A DNA stretch of 64,000 bases from NCBI GenBank assembly GCA_900549725.1, contig URPL01000003.1, positions 56,358 to 120,357 on the forward strand, in the 5' to 3' direction. The translations under genes were made by a program, and so were the position numbers. Of the stretch, positions 52,244 to 60,572 are shown in pieces. The DNA is from an uncultured Eubacteriales bacterium (GTDB lineage Bacteria; Bacillota; Clostridia; Oscillospirales; CAG-272). Position 1 is the stretch's first letter; every line of letters begins with the position of its first letter. The notes under the pieces are model-generated. The model searched no databases. It was not told the origin of the DNA and worked only from the letters and a program-made list of their open reading frames with translations.

Positions 52244-53998
52244 TTACACGCCGCGCTTTACATAGGTCGTATGCAGCAGATGATGCGCCTTTTCGCTGCC
52301 GGGGGCACCGAGGAACTCCTGATAAAGAGTACGGCAGACCTCGCTCTGCTGCGATGAGCGCTGCTTTGCATGCGCATCAATGGTATACAGCGCCTTTGCG
52401 CGCAGGCTCTTCAGATCGACATTGGCTCTGACGGATGCCGGCTGGAACGGTTGCCCGCCGCCGTTGACGCAGCCGCCGGGGCAGCCCATGATCTCAACGA
52501 AGGTCCAGTCTGCCTCGCCGGAAGCGATCTTATCCATCACAATGCGCGCACCTGCGCCGCCGGAGGTGATGGCGACCTTGACATCCATGCCGCCCATATG
52601 CACCGTGGCTTCCTTGATCAGATCCGTGCCGCGGCATGCTACAAGATCCACATTTTCCAGCGGCTTGCCCTCAAGCGCCTCATATGCATAGCGCACAGCC
52701 GCCTCCATCACGCCGCCGGTCGCGCCGAAAATCACGGCGCCGCCGGTATATGCGCTAAGCGGATTATCAAAGGCTTCGTCGGGCAGCAGCGAGAAGTTGA
52801 TGCCTGCCGTTTTGATCATACGGGCAAGCTCGCGCGTGGTGATTGAATAATCTGTATCATATGCGCCGCTTGCATCCTGATTTTCTCTGCGGATCTCAAA
52901 TTTCTTCGCAATACAGGGCATCACGGAAACAACCACGAGATTTTCGGGGTCGATTCCGGCTTTTTGCGCATAATAGGTCTTGATGATCGCACTTGCCATC
53001 TGCTGCGGAGATTTGCAGGAGGAAAGGTGATCGATCAGATCGGGATACTGATGCTCGCAGAACTTGACCCAGCCGGGCGAACAGGAGGTGATCATGGGCA
53101 GCGTGCCTTTGTTCTTGATGCGCTCCAAAAGCTCCGTTGCTTCCTCCCAAATGGTAAGATCGGCTGCAAAGTTGGTATCAAATACACGGTCAAAGCCGAG
53201 GCGCCGCAGCGCAGCCGCCATTTTGCCCTCAACATTGGTGCCCACGGGCAGTCCGAACGCTTCGCCGAGTGTTGCACGGACTGCAGGGGCGGTGTGCACG
53301 ATGACGGTCTTTTCCGCATCGCCCAGCGCCGCAAACACTTCCTTTGTGTTATCATGCTCCATGAGCGCGCCGGTCGGACAGGCGACCACGCACTGCCCGC
53401 ATGCCATGCAGGCAGTCTCGCTCAGCTTCTTTTCAAATGCGCAGCCGATATTGGTATCAAATCCGCGCTGGTTTGCGCCGATCACGCTGACAGACTGTGC
53501 GGCGCAGCTTGCCACGCAGCGGCGGCAGAGAATGCATTTGTTGTTGTCACGCACGAGCCATTCGTTTTCGTCTTTTTCATAAACGGGCTTATCGCCGTCG
53601 AAGCGGTCCGCCTGATCCACGCCGTATTCGATGCAAAGGCGCTGCAGCTCGCAGTCACCCGTTTTCTTGCAGCTCAGGCAGGAGCGGTCATGGGTGGAAA
53701 GGATCAATTCCAATGTGTTCTTTCTTGCATGACGGATCTTTTCGGTGTTGGTGCGCACCTGCATCCCCTCACTCACGGGGTATACGCAGGCGGTTACAAC
53801 GCGCGCAGGCCCCAGACTTGCGCCGCGCATCTCCGCAGCTTCCACAACGCAGATGCGGCAAGCAGCGATTTCATTGATTTTCTTCAAATAGCACAGGGTC
53901 GGCACATCCACCCCGGCGACTCTGGCTGCCTCAAGGATCGTAGAGCCCTTGGGAACCTGCACGGCAATGCCGTTAATAACTACATTCACCATATCCAT
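52244..53998 (-). CDS. hydA: [FeFe] hydrogenase catalytic subunit HydA
   Basis: A 584-residue group A [FeFe] hydrogenase. In order: N-terminal [2Fe-2S] (Cys36, 47, 50, 71), His-ligated [4Fe-4S] (His103, Cys107, 110, 116), two [4Fe-4S] clusters (Cys155-165, Cys197-207), then the H-cluster domain. The loops are TSCSPGW (304-310), MPCIAKKFE (360-368, Cys362) and FVEIMGCPGGCVNGGG (500-515, Cys506 and 510). TSCSP rather than TSCCP is common in multimeric, NAD-linked enzymes. With HydB and HydC it should couple H2 turnover to NAD(H) and ferredoxin. AAGGAG lies 9 nt before the ATG. Confidence 0.92.
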   Translation of the reverse strand: MDMVNVVINGIAVQVPKGSTILEAARVAGVDVPTLCYLKKINEIAACRICVVEAAEMRGASLGPARVVTACVYPVSEGMQVRTNTEKIRHARKNTLELILSTHDRSCLSCKKTGDCELQRLCIEYGVDQADRFDGDKPVYEKDENEWLVRDNNKCILCRRCVASCAAQSVSVIGANQRGFDTNIGCAFEKKLSETACMACGQCVVACPTGALMEHDNTKEVFAALGDAEKTVIVHTAPAVRATLGEAFGLPVGTNVEGKMAAALRRLGFDRVFDTNFAADLTIWEEATELLERIKNKGTLPMITSCSPGWVKFCEHQYPDLIDHLSSCKSPQQMASAIIKTYYAQKAGIDPENLVVVSVMPCIAKKFEIRRENQDASGAYDTDYSITTRELARMIKTAGINFSLLPDEAFDNPLSAYTGGAVIFGATGGVMEAAVRYAYEALEGKPLENVDLVACRGTDLIKEATVHMGGMDVKVAITSGGAGARIVMDKIASGEADWTFVEIMGCPGGCVNGGGQPFQPASVRANVDLKSLRAKALYTIDAHAKQRSSQQSEVCRTLYQEFLGAPGSEKAHHLLHTTYVKRGV

Positions 53999-54020
53999 TG
54001 TTTGTTGCTCCTTCCTTTTC

Positions 54021-55817
54021 TCAGCCCTTGACGATCGCGTCGAAGCGGCAGGTGCTCATGCACACGCCGCATTTGATGCATTTCTGCGTATCGATCGTAT
54101 GCGGCTGCTTGACGGCGCCCGAGATCGCACCCACCGGGCACTTTCTGGCGCAAGCGGTACAACCGCGGCATTTTTCCGAATCGATCGAATAGGAAAGCAG
54201 CGCCTTGCAAACGCCGGCAGGACATTTTTTATCGACGATATGTGCGATATATTCATCGCGGAAATAACGCAGCGTGGAAAGAACGGGGTTGGGTGCCGTT
54301 TGTCCCAGGCCGCAGGCAGAGTTTTCTTTGATGTATTTTGCCAAATCTTCCAGCTTGTCAAGATCCTCCATGGTTGCCTTGCCGTGCGTGATCTTGTCCA
54401 GAATTTCAAGCATGCGGCGCGTGCCGACGCGGCACGGCGCGCACTTGCCGCAGGATTCATCCACGGTGAATTCCAGGAAGAACTTCGCAATATCCACCAT
54501 GCAGGTGCCTTCATCCATAACAATCAGCCCGCCGGAGCCCATCATGGAGCCGATGGCAATGAGGTTGTCATAATCAATCGGCGTATCGATCAGGGAAGCG
54601 GGAATGCAGCCGCCGGAGGGACCGCCCGTTTGTGCCGCCTTGAACTTTTTGCCGTGCGGAACACCGCCGCCGATGACCTCAACGACCTCGCGCAGCGTGG
54701 TGCCCATCGGAATTTCGACAAGGCCGGTGTTTGTAATGTTGCCGCCAAGCGCAAAGACCTTGGTTCCCTTGGAGCGCTCGGTGCCCATGGAGGCGAACCA
54801 ATCCGCGCCCTTTAAGATGATCTGGCAGATGTTTGCATAGGTTTCCACATTATTGATAATGGTGGGCTGACCAAACAGCCCCTTCACAGCCGGGAACGGC
54901 GGGCGGGGGCGCGGCTCGCCGCGATTGCCCTCGATGGAGGTCAGAAGCGCCGTCTCTTCGCCGCAGACAAACGCGCCCGCGCCGAGGCGCAGCGTAATGT
55001 CAAAATGAAAGCCGGAGCCGAAAATATCTTTGCCGAGCAAGCCCATTTCCCTTGCCTGGCCGATGGCAACCTGGAGGCGATGCACCGCGATCGGATATTC
55101 TGCGCGCACATAAATATAGCCCTCGTCCGCACCGATGGCGTAGCCGGCAATCGCCATTGCCTCAAGCACCGCGTGCGGGTCGCCCTCCAGAATGGAGCGA
55201 TCCATAAACGCGCCGGGGTCGCCCTCGTCCGCGTTACAGACGACATATTTCTTTTCGGAAACGGAATTTTTCGCAAAGGTCCATTTCAGACCCGTGGGGA
55301 AGCCGCCGCCGCCGCGGCCGCGCAGCCCGCTGTCAAGGATTGTCTTAATGACATCGTCCGGCGTCATGGTGGTGAGCACCTTTCCGAGCGCCGCATAGCC
55401 GTCCATGGCGATATATTCGTTGATATCCTCCGGGTCGATCACGCCGCAGTTTCGCAGCGCAACGCGCTTTTGCGTTTTATAGAAGGTTGTATCGTTCAGG
55501 GAGACATTGACCTGCTCGCGGACATGCTCATCCACATCCTTATATTCCAGCCGTTTCACCGGGCGACCCTTGAGCAGATGCTCCGTCACGATTTCGGGAA
55601 CATCCTCTGCGCTCACGCGGGAATAGAAGGTTCCGTCGGGATACACAATCACAACAGGACCGACGGCGCACAGCCCGAAACAGCCCGTGCGGACAATTTT
55701 AACCTCTTCGGCAAGATCTGCCGCCTGCAGCTCTTTTTCAAAAGCCTCCTGGATCTTATCGCTGCCGGATGAGGTACATCCGGTACCGCCGCAGATCAGT
55801 ACATGTGCTCGAATCAT
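54021..55817 (-). CDS. hydB: hydrogenase subunit HydB (NuoF-like flavoprotein)
   Basis: A 598-residue subunit. An N-terminal thioredoxin-like [2Fe-2S] domain (CGGTGCTSSG ... GCFGLCAVGP) precedes an FMN/NADH domain (GRGGGGFPTGLKW, CNADEGDPGAFMDR) and an SLBB segment. The NuoF [4Fe-4S] motif ESCGKCAPCRVG follows. Two C-terminal [4Fe-4S] clusters are CRGCTACARKCP and CIKCGVCMSTCRF. It is the NAD-reactive, proposed electron-bifurcating subunit. The start is the ATG at 55817 with AAGGAGG upstream. Confidence 0.92.
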   Translation of the reverse strand: MIRAHVLICGGTGCTSSGSDKIQEAFEKELQAADLAEEVKIVRTGCFGLCAVGPVVIVYPDGTFYSRVSAEDVPEIVTEHLLKGRPVKRLEYKDVDEHVREQVNVSLNDTTFYKTQKRVALRNCGVIDPEDINEYIAMDGYAALGKVLTTMTPDDVIKTILDSGLRGRGGGGFPTGLKWTFAKNSVSEKKYVVCNADEGDPGAFMDRSILEGDPHAVLEAMAIAGYAIGADEGYIYVRAEYPIAVHRLQVAIGQAREMGLLGKDIFGSGFHFDITLRLGAGAFVCGEETALLTSIEGNRGEPRPRPPFPAVKGLFGQPTIINNVETYANICQIILKGADWFASMGTERSKGTKVFALGGNITNTGLVEIPMGTTLREVVEVIGGGVPHGKKFKAAQTGGPSGGCIPASLIDTPIDYDNLIAIGSMMGSGGLIVMDEGTCMVDIAKFFLEFTVDESCGKCAPCRVGTRRMLEILDKITHGKATMEDLDKLEDLAKYIKENSACGLGQTAPNPVLSTLRYFRDEYIAHIVDKKCPAGVCKALLSYSIDSEKCRGCTACARKCPVGAISGAVKQPHTIDTQKCIKCGVCMSTCRFDAIVKG

Positions 55818-55836
55818 CTTTTGTTTTCCTCCTTGG

Positions 55837-56205
55837 TTATTCAGCCTTGCCGATGGTGTATTCTTCCACGATGCTGCCGCCCTTGATATGCTCGGCAACC
55901 ACGCGTTTTGCCTTTTCGGGGGTCATCTTCACATAGGTGACCTTGTCCTTGCCCGCCTGCATGATCTCCACAACCGGCTCATACTGGCAAATGCCGATGC
56001 AGCCCGTCTGCGATACGGTGACATGGTCCGAAAGCCCTTCGTTTGCAACTGCTTCGACAAATGCCGCCAGCACAGGGCGCGCGCCCGCTGCAATGCCGCA
56101 GGTCGCCATGCCGACGACGATTTTTGTGTCCGCACTGCCCTCGCGCAAAATTACGCGGTCTTTCATTTGCTCGCGCAGAGCCGCCAATTCTTCCAATGAT
56201 CTCAT
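55837..56205 (-). CDS. HndB-like [2Fe-2S] ferredoxin subunit
   Basis: A 122-residue thioredoxin-like ferredoxin similar to HndB of the NADP-reducing hydrogenase. VGMATCGIAAGA and SQTGCIGICQYEP supply the four-Cys cluster site. It likely serves as an electron carrier or accessory subunit of HydABC. The start is the ATG at 56205 with AAAGGAAAC upstream. It lies 19 nt upstream of hydB. Confidence 0.85.
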   Translation of the reverse strand: MRSLEELAALREQMKDRVILREGSADTKIVVGMATCGIAAGARPVLAAFVEAVANEGLSDHVTVSQTGCIGICQYEPVVEIMQAGKDKVTYVKMTPEKAKRVVAEHIKGGSIVEEYTIGKAE

Positions 56206-56260
56206 GTGTTTGTTTCCTTTCTTTCCTTGGGATTTCATTGCTTTTTATAACAACACGGTA

Positions 56261-56824
56261 TCATTTCGCGCTGCCGAGCGATTCATATTGTTCGCTCAGA
56301 TAGGCTTTGATCCATGTCAATACCTCCGCCTGTGAAAGCGGCACGGGAGAGAGCCTTTGCCGCAGCTCCTTTGTAAAAAGCCGCACGCCCTCCTTGCCGT
56401 TCACGGTATGTAAAAATTCGAAATCGATTGCCTCGTGCCCCTGAATCAGCGTGCACAGCGTCTGCGGGATATCTCCCGGCGGCAGCATATCAATATGCTG
56501 CGGAAAAAATACCGCGCGCACGGTTGTTCCGTGCGGCTTTCCCGCCTCGCTTTGCGGCGTTGACTGCACTGTGAGACCTCCCCCCGTTTGTTCTGCGCTC
56601 TGCCGCAAAAGCGGCAGCCCCAGTCCCACGCGGCGCGTGGTACGGGTGGTATAAAACGGGTCGGTTACACGGGCAAGGGTCGCCGCATCCATGCCGCAGC
56701 CGTCGTCCGCAATACACAGCTCCAGGCGCTCGCTGTCCTCTTTCAGAGTGATCGTAATGCGGCTTGCGCCCGCCTTTGCGGAATTTTCGGCAATATCCAA
56801 AATATGAAGAGACAAATCTTTCAA
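56261..56824 (-). CDS. GHKL ATPase (kinase-like, no His box) of the hydrogenase operon
   Basis: A 187-residue protein. HILDIAENSAKAGAS (N box), DDGCGMD (G1) and RVGLGLPLLRQSAEQTGG (G2) form a Bergerat ATP site. There is no dimerisation/His-phosphotransfer domain and no membrane helix. A C-terminal region of about 70 residues is of unknown type. Such stand-alone ATPases act as anti-sigma/Ser-Thr kinases or as partners of separate sensors. The start is TTG at 56824, because GAGGAG sits 7 nt upstream and the TTGA overlaps the PHP stop. Confidence 0.75.
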   Translation of the reverse strand: MKDLSLHILDIAENSAKAGASRITITLKEDSERLELCIADDGCGMDAATLARVTDPFYTTRTTRRVGLGLPLLRQSAEQTGGGLTVQSTPQSEAGKPHGTTVRAVFFPQHIDMLPPGDIPQTLCTLIQGHEAIDFEFLHTVNGKEGVRLFTKELRQRLSPVPLSQAEVLTWIKAYLSEQYESLGSAK

Positions 56825-57576
56825 TGCTTCTCTCCTCTCAGCCATGCAAAAAGTGCCGCGCGCTGCTGTGGTGCCTCCTGTGCGGCATCCAGCCGCAGGG
56901 GCAATCGCTCCGTGCTTTGCCGTAAAAAGGCATCGGTATGATGTGCGTCGCTGCCGTACAGCCTTGTTTTTCCGCGCAGCGCCGCATGCGCAGCTTGCAG
57001 CGCCTCCCTTTTTTGTGCCTGCCCGAGCTCGTAGAAAAGAACGGGCAAATCCGCGGGGAAATCACCCAAAATGGCAAGGATCCCGCCGCTTTGCCGATCG
57101 ATATGCGCGGGATAACAGATCCCGCCGCACCGTGTGACAAGCGCGGGCGCTTTTTCAAGCGGCAGCGCCGTCGCCGTGCCGAGCAGTACACTCTCCTGCC
57201 CACAGATTGCGCCGTCCGCATCCGCAAGCAGCTGATTGCCGAAAATCTCCGGCCGGTTTTGCACGGGCATGCGCAGCGGCTCCAGGCAGCGCTCAAATTC
57301 CTGCGCGCCGTCAAGCGTTTCAAACAGGCACACCATATGCACCTCTTCCGCGCAGGTAAGCTCCATGCCGGCAATCGGCACCACGCCGTAGGCGTCGCAT
57401 GCCGCAAAAAATGCCGGGCAGTTTTTCGCGGTATTATGGTCGGTCAGCGCCATAAGAGAAAGCCCGGCAAGCTTCCCGAATCCCGCCAGCATCTGCGGGG
57501 TCGCACCGTCGTCCGCGCAGGGCGAAAGACAGGAATGCACGTGGAAATCGTAAAACGGCGCTTGAAGCGTGCTCAC
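56821..57576 (-). CDS. PHP domain phosphoesterase
   Basis: A 251-residue PHP-fold metal-dependent phosphoesterase. FHVHSCLSPCADD (HxH), LTDHN, GMELTC, PAHID and GSDAHH are the metal-binding motifs in order, all intact. PHP members act on nucleotides, nucleic acids or histidinol phosphate. Within this operon a signalling nucleotide is conceivable but unproven. It starts with GTG at 57576, overlapping the DRTGG gene stop by 4 nt. Confidence 0.82.
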   Translation of the reverse strand: MSTLQAPFYDFHVHSCLSPCADDGATPQMLAGFGKLAGLSLMALTDHNTAKNCPAFFAACDAYGVVPIAGMELTCAEEVHMVCLFETLDGAQEFERCLEPLRMPVQNRPEIFGNQLLADADGAICGQESVLLGTATALPLEKAPALVTRCGGICYPAHIDRQSGGILAILGDFPADLPVLFYELGQAQKREALQAAHAALRGKTRLYGSDAHHTDAFLRQSTERLPLRLDAAQEAPQQRAALFAWLRGEKH

Positions 57577-57902
57577 AGCCCCGCGGCGGCAAGTGCCGCA
57601 GCCATGGCATAGGCGCTGCGCTCCGTTTGCAGCAGAGTAATCCTATGTTGCTTTGCCGCGGTAAGCAGCGCCGCATCCGGCTCTACCCCCTCGCACAGCA
57701 CAACGCAGGTGACCTCTGTCAGCGAGGCGACCGCGCAGACATTGACGCCCGACATGATCGTGAGCCACACATTATCCTTTTTTGCCTGCCCCATCACGCG
57801 CGAAAGCAAATCTCCGATATAGCAGCCGCGCACCGGGGCATCCGTCTCTTCGCCGCAAAGCACCACAAGGGAAAAGCGCCGGATCAGCTCTGCAAGCGTC
57901 AT
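57573..57902 (-). CDS. stand-alone DRTGG-type domain protein (copy 1)
   Basis: A 109-residue alpha/beta protein of the DRTGG type (a domain otherwise found with CBS domains and phosphotransacetylase). Visible: IGDLLSRVMGQ, VWLTIMSGVNVCAVASL and VVLCEGVEPD. Family members may bind nucleotides; no enzymatic residues are apparent. ATGA overlap with the HydS-like stop and a strong GGAGGTG site upstream. A second copy lies at 59682-60038. Confidence 0.7.
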   Translation of the reverse strand: MTLAELIRRFSLVVLCGEETDAPVRGCYIGDLLSRVMGQAKKDNVWLTIMSGVNVCAVASLTEVTCVVLCEGVEPDAALLTAAKQHRITLLQTERSAYAMAAALAAAGL

Positions 57903-59218
57903 GAGTCGTTCACCTCCGTGTCCGCCGCTTCATTTTGCGGCGTCAGATGCATTTGCGATGCATAATCGCGAATGGTTTTGCGCATGGAAACCACGCAGTC
58001 GTAAAGCTGCGCCTGCCCGCGCACAACATCCTCCGCAAAGGCGCGGCAGTTCGGTGCGCCGCATGCCCCGCAGTCAATTCCGGGCAGCGCCCGGTGCACC
58101 TCCTCCATGCGCGCCATGAGCCGCATGCTCTCCCCGAGATTTTCGGAAAGGCGGGTCATGGGCGTATAGCTCGGCATCTCTTCAAAGAAATAATCTGCCG
58201 GGATATAGTCCTCGCCTCTTTGCGGCGCATTTTGGCTGATCGGCAAATACCGCCGCAGAGAGCGAATGCGCGCTTTTGCAATAAAGGGATTTTCCACGGT
58301 CATCACCCCGCCCACGCAGCCGCCCGGGCAGGCGTTCAGCTCAATAAAATCAAGCCCCTGCATATTTCCGTTTTCAATCTGATCCAAAACACGCACCACA
58401 TTTTCAATGCCGTCCGCCGCTAAGTATTTTTCATTGAAGATCGCCGTGGATTCCCCGCCGGAGGATGCCCATGCAACTCCGATCGCTCCGCTTTCACAGG
58501 CGTGCCGCGGGGTTTCATGCGGCTTCATCACGCCCAGCAGCGCAAAATAAATCTCCGCCATGGATACCACAGCATCCACTGCGCTTTTATATGCCCCGAA
58601 CCCGTTTTTCACATAGCTGACCTTTGCCGGGCAGGGGGAGATAAAGCAAACGCCGATCTGCTCGGGCGCAAGCGCGGGGTGCGCTTTTATCGCGCGCCTT
58701 TTTGCAAGCTTTGCCGCAATCTCCATGGGCGGAAGCATCGGCATGATGTTATCCCGCAAATACGGAAAACGCATGGAAATCAGCCGCGTTACCGTCGGGC
58801 AGGCAGAACTGATTACCGGCTTTTTAATGCCGGGCGTCGCCATATACATTCTTGTGTATGCACTGACCAGCTCCGCCGCGGAAGCAACCTCATACACATC
58901 GTCAAACCCGAGGGCATACAGCCCGTCAATAATGTAATCAATGTCCTCAAGACCGCCAAACTGCCCGTAAAGCGACGGGGCGGGCAGCGCGATTTTGTAC
59001 GAAAAGCGATCCATCGCGTCAAGGGACGCAAAGGTCGCATGCTTTGCCTTGTGGGGGCAAACGCCGATGCAAACGCCGCAGTCAATGCAGCGATGCGCGT
59101 TGATCACGGCGCGCCCCGCTCGAATCCGGATTGCCTCCGTCGGGCAATGTCTGGCACAGGTCGTACAGCCCGTGCATTTTTCAAGATCCAGTGCGACGGA
59201 GTGTTCATATTGCTGCAA
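57899..59218 (-). CDS. HydS-like [FeFe] hydrogenase-related sensor protein (no PAS domain)
   Basis: A 439-residue iron-sulfur protein. Two N-terminal [4Fe-4S] clusters (Cys15, 18, 21, 25; Cys44, 47, 50, 54) lead into an H-cluster-like domain whose loops are SSACPTV (137-143), SPCPAK (194-199) and FIELNACPGGCVGG (291-304). A C-terminal four-Cys [4Fe-4S] domain follows (Cys383, 386, 391, 408, IDCGACGAPNC). Ala stands in the first loop where catalytic enzymes have Cys, and Asn precedes AC in the third where they have Met. The four cluster-type Cys (140, 196, 297, 301) remain. This fits a sensory rather than a turnover enzyme. The start is TTG at 59218 with GGAG 10 nt upstream. Confidence 0.8.
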   Translation of the reverse strand: MQQYEHSVALDLEKCTGCTTCARHCPTEAIRIRAGRAVINAHRCIDCGVCIGVCPHKAKHATFASLDAMDRFSYKIALPAPSLYGQFGGLEDIDYIIDGLYALGFDDVYEVASAAELVSAYTRMYMATPGIKKPVISSACPTVTRLISMRFPYLRDNIMPMLPPMEIAAKLAKRRAIKAHPALAPEQIGVCFISPCPAKVSYVKNGFGAYKSAVDAVVSMAEIYFALLGVMKPHETPRHACESGAIGVAWASSGGESTAIFNEKYLAADGIENVVRVLDQIENGNMQGLDFIELNACPGGCVGGVMTVENPFIAKARIRSLRRYLPISQNAPQRGEDYIPADYFFEEMPSYTPMTRLSENLGESMRLMARMEEVHRALPGIDCGACGAPNCRAFAEDVVRGQAQLYDCVVSMRKTIRDYASQMHLTPQNEAADTEVNDS

Positions 59219-59263
59219 AACAGCATCGCTCCTTCTTCTGAATAATCAAATAATCAAACGATT

Positions 59264-59689
59264 TCAGCCGAGCAGCACCCGCATGGTAATTCTTGTGCCG
59301 ATGCCGACCGTGGAATCGATCTGCATGGAATCGGTATAGCGCTTCATATTCGGCAGCCCCATGCCCGCACCGAATCCAAGCTGGCGCACGCGGTCGGAGG
59401 CGGTGGAATATCCCTCTTTCATGGCAAGGGCAACATCCGCAATGCCCGGTCCGTTGTCGTCAAGCACAATCGTGATCGCATCCTCGTCCACCGTCACATC
59501 CGCGCTTCCGCCCTTGGCATGAATCACCATATTGATCTCGCCCTCATACATGGCAATGGAAACGCGCCGCACGATTTCGGGCGAAATTCCAAGCAGCCGC
59601 AGCCGCTTTTTCACATCCACCGAGGCTGCCCCCGCAGAAGTGAAATCCTGCCCATCCACCGTATAATGAAAGTGCAATGCCTCAGGCAT
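59264..59689 (-). CDS. RsbW/SpoIIAB-like anti-sigma ATPase
   Basis: A 141-residue GHKL protein of the anti-sigma regulatory factor type. SIAMYEGEINMVIHAKGG (N box with the Glu-Asn pair), LDDNGPGI (G1) and GFGAGMGLPNMKRYTD (G2) are intact. An N-terminal strand, HYTVDGQDFTSAGAAS, fits the dimer interface. It could phosphorylate or sequester a partner. The ATG at 59689 overlaps the DRTGG stop by 8 nt with GGTGAG just upstream. Confidence 0.8.
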   Translation of the reverse strand: MPEALHFHYTVDGQDFTSAGAASVDVKKRLRLLGISPEIVRRVSIAMYEGEINMVIHAKGGSADVTVDEDAITIVLDDNGPGIADVALAMKEGYSTASDRVRQLGFGAGMGLPNMKRYTDSMQIDSTVGIGTRITMRVLLG

Positions 59690-60038
59690 GGCTCTCACCG
59701 TTTGGGCGCAGCCCGCCGCTGTAAAGAATGCCGCAGGCTTCATACATGCGCTTGCTTGTGGTCATCAGAACAATGCCCTGCTCTTTTGCAAGCGCGACCA
59801 TCTCCTCCGTGGGCTGCTTGTTGCGGACAAAAACGATGCAGACCATATCCATCATCTGCGCCGTACGCACGACCTGCGTATTGATAAGACCGGTCAAAAG
59901 CACCGCCTGATCCTTAACATAGGCAAGCACATCGCTCATCATATCACTGCCGCAGGCGGAATCCACCCGCGCCTCGGTATTCTCGGCACACAAAATCTTC
60001 GCGTCGAGCAGCTCTGCAATCGTCCCGATCGTCATCAT
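59682..60038 (-). CDS. stand-alone DRTGG-type domain protein (copy 2)
   Basis: A 118-residue protein homologous to the one at 57573-57902. TIAELLDAKIL, CGSDMMSDVLAYVKDQAVL and GLINTQVVRTAQMMDMVCIV match the DRTGG fold. GGAGC lies 8 nt before the ATG, 3 nt after the hydC stop. Each DRTGG gene neighbours a different partner, so the two probably do not do the same job. Confidence 0.72.
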   Translation of the reverse strand: MMTIGTIAELLDAKILCAENTEARVDSACGSDMMSDVLAYVKDQAVLLTGLINTQVVRTAQMMDMVCIVFVRNKQPTEEMVALAKEQGIVLMTTSKRMYEACGILYSGGLRPNGESHA

Positions 60039-60041
60039 GGC

Positions 60042-60542
60042 TTATGCTCCGAGATATTGCGAAAGGATTCCGTCCACATCCTCGGGGGCAAGCCGCCCGT
60101 ATACCGTGCCGTTGACGGTAAGCACCGGTGCCAGGCCGCATGCTCCGATGCAGCGCGTTGCTTCCAGGGAAACCTTGCCGTCCGGCGTGGTCATGCCGGG
60201 CTGCAGGTGCATTTTCTCCTGAATACGTTCAATGATTTTCCCGGAACCTTTGACATAGCAGGCAGTCCCGAGACATACCGCAATTGCAACCTCTCCCTTG
60301 GGGTTGAGCGCGAACTGGGAATAGAATGTAACAATGCCGTATACCTCTTCCAGGGACACATGACATTTTGCGGCGATAATACGCTGCACCTCAATGGGCA
60401 AATAGCCGTAAAGCTCCTGCGCCTGCTGCAGGATCGGCATCAGATTGTCAGGATTGCAATCATACTCCTCACAGATCCGTTTCAGCGCTTCCTCCTGCTC
60501 CTTCGTCCCGTGAAAATCCACCGTCGTGAGATTTTTCTTCAT
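60042..60542 (-). CDS. hydC: hydrogenase subunit HydC (NuoE-like)
   Basis: A 166-residue thioredoxin-like [2Fe-2S] subunit related to the 24-kDa subunit of complex I. A helical N-terminus ends in PIEVQRIIAAK, and FYSQFALNPKG is a family block. The cluster ligands are in CLGTACYVKG and CIGACGLAP. It passes electrons within HydABC. The start is the ATG at 60542 with AAGGAG 9 nt upstream. It is the first gene of the ten-gene operon. Confidence 0.92.
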   Translation of the reverse strand: MKKNLTTVDFHGTKEQEEALKRICEEYDCNPDNLMPILQQAQELYGYLPIEVQRIIAAKCHVSLEEVYGIVTFYSQFALNPKGEVAIAVCLGTACYVKGSGKIIERIQEKMHLQPGMTTPDGKVSLEATRCIGACGLAPVLTVNGTVYGRLAPEDVDGILSQYLGA

Positions 60543-60572
60543 GGTTTGGGTCTCCTTCTTTTGTTTTTGGCG

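Noticed and set aside
51401..52357. Long Pro/Gly/Cys-rich plus-strand frame opposite the collagen-like gene
   Set aside because: It is the antisense shadow of the Gly-X-Y repeats, with no ribosome site and with low-complexity Gly-Pro-Cys composition dictated by the other strand.
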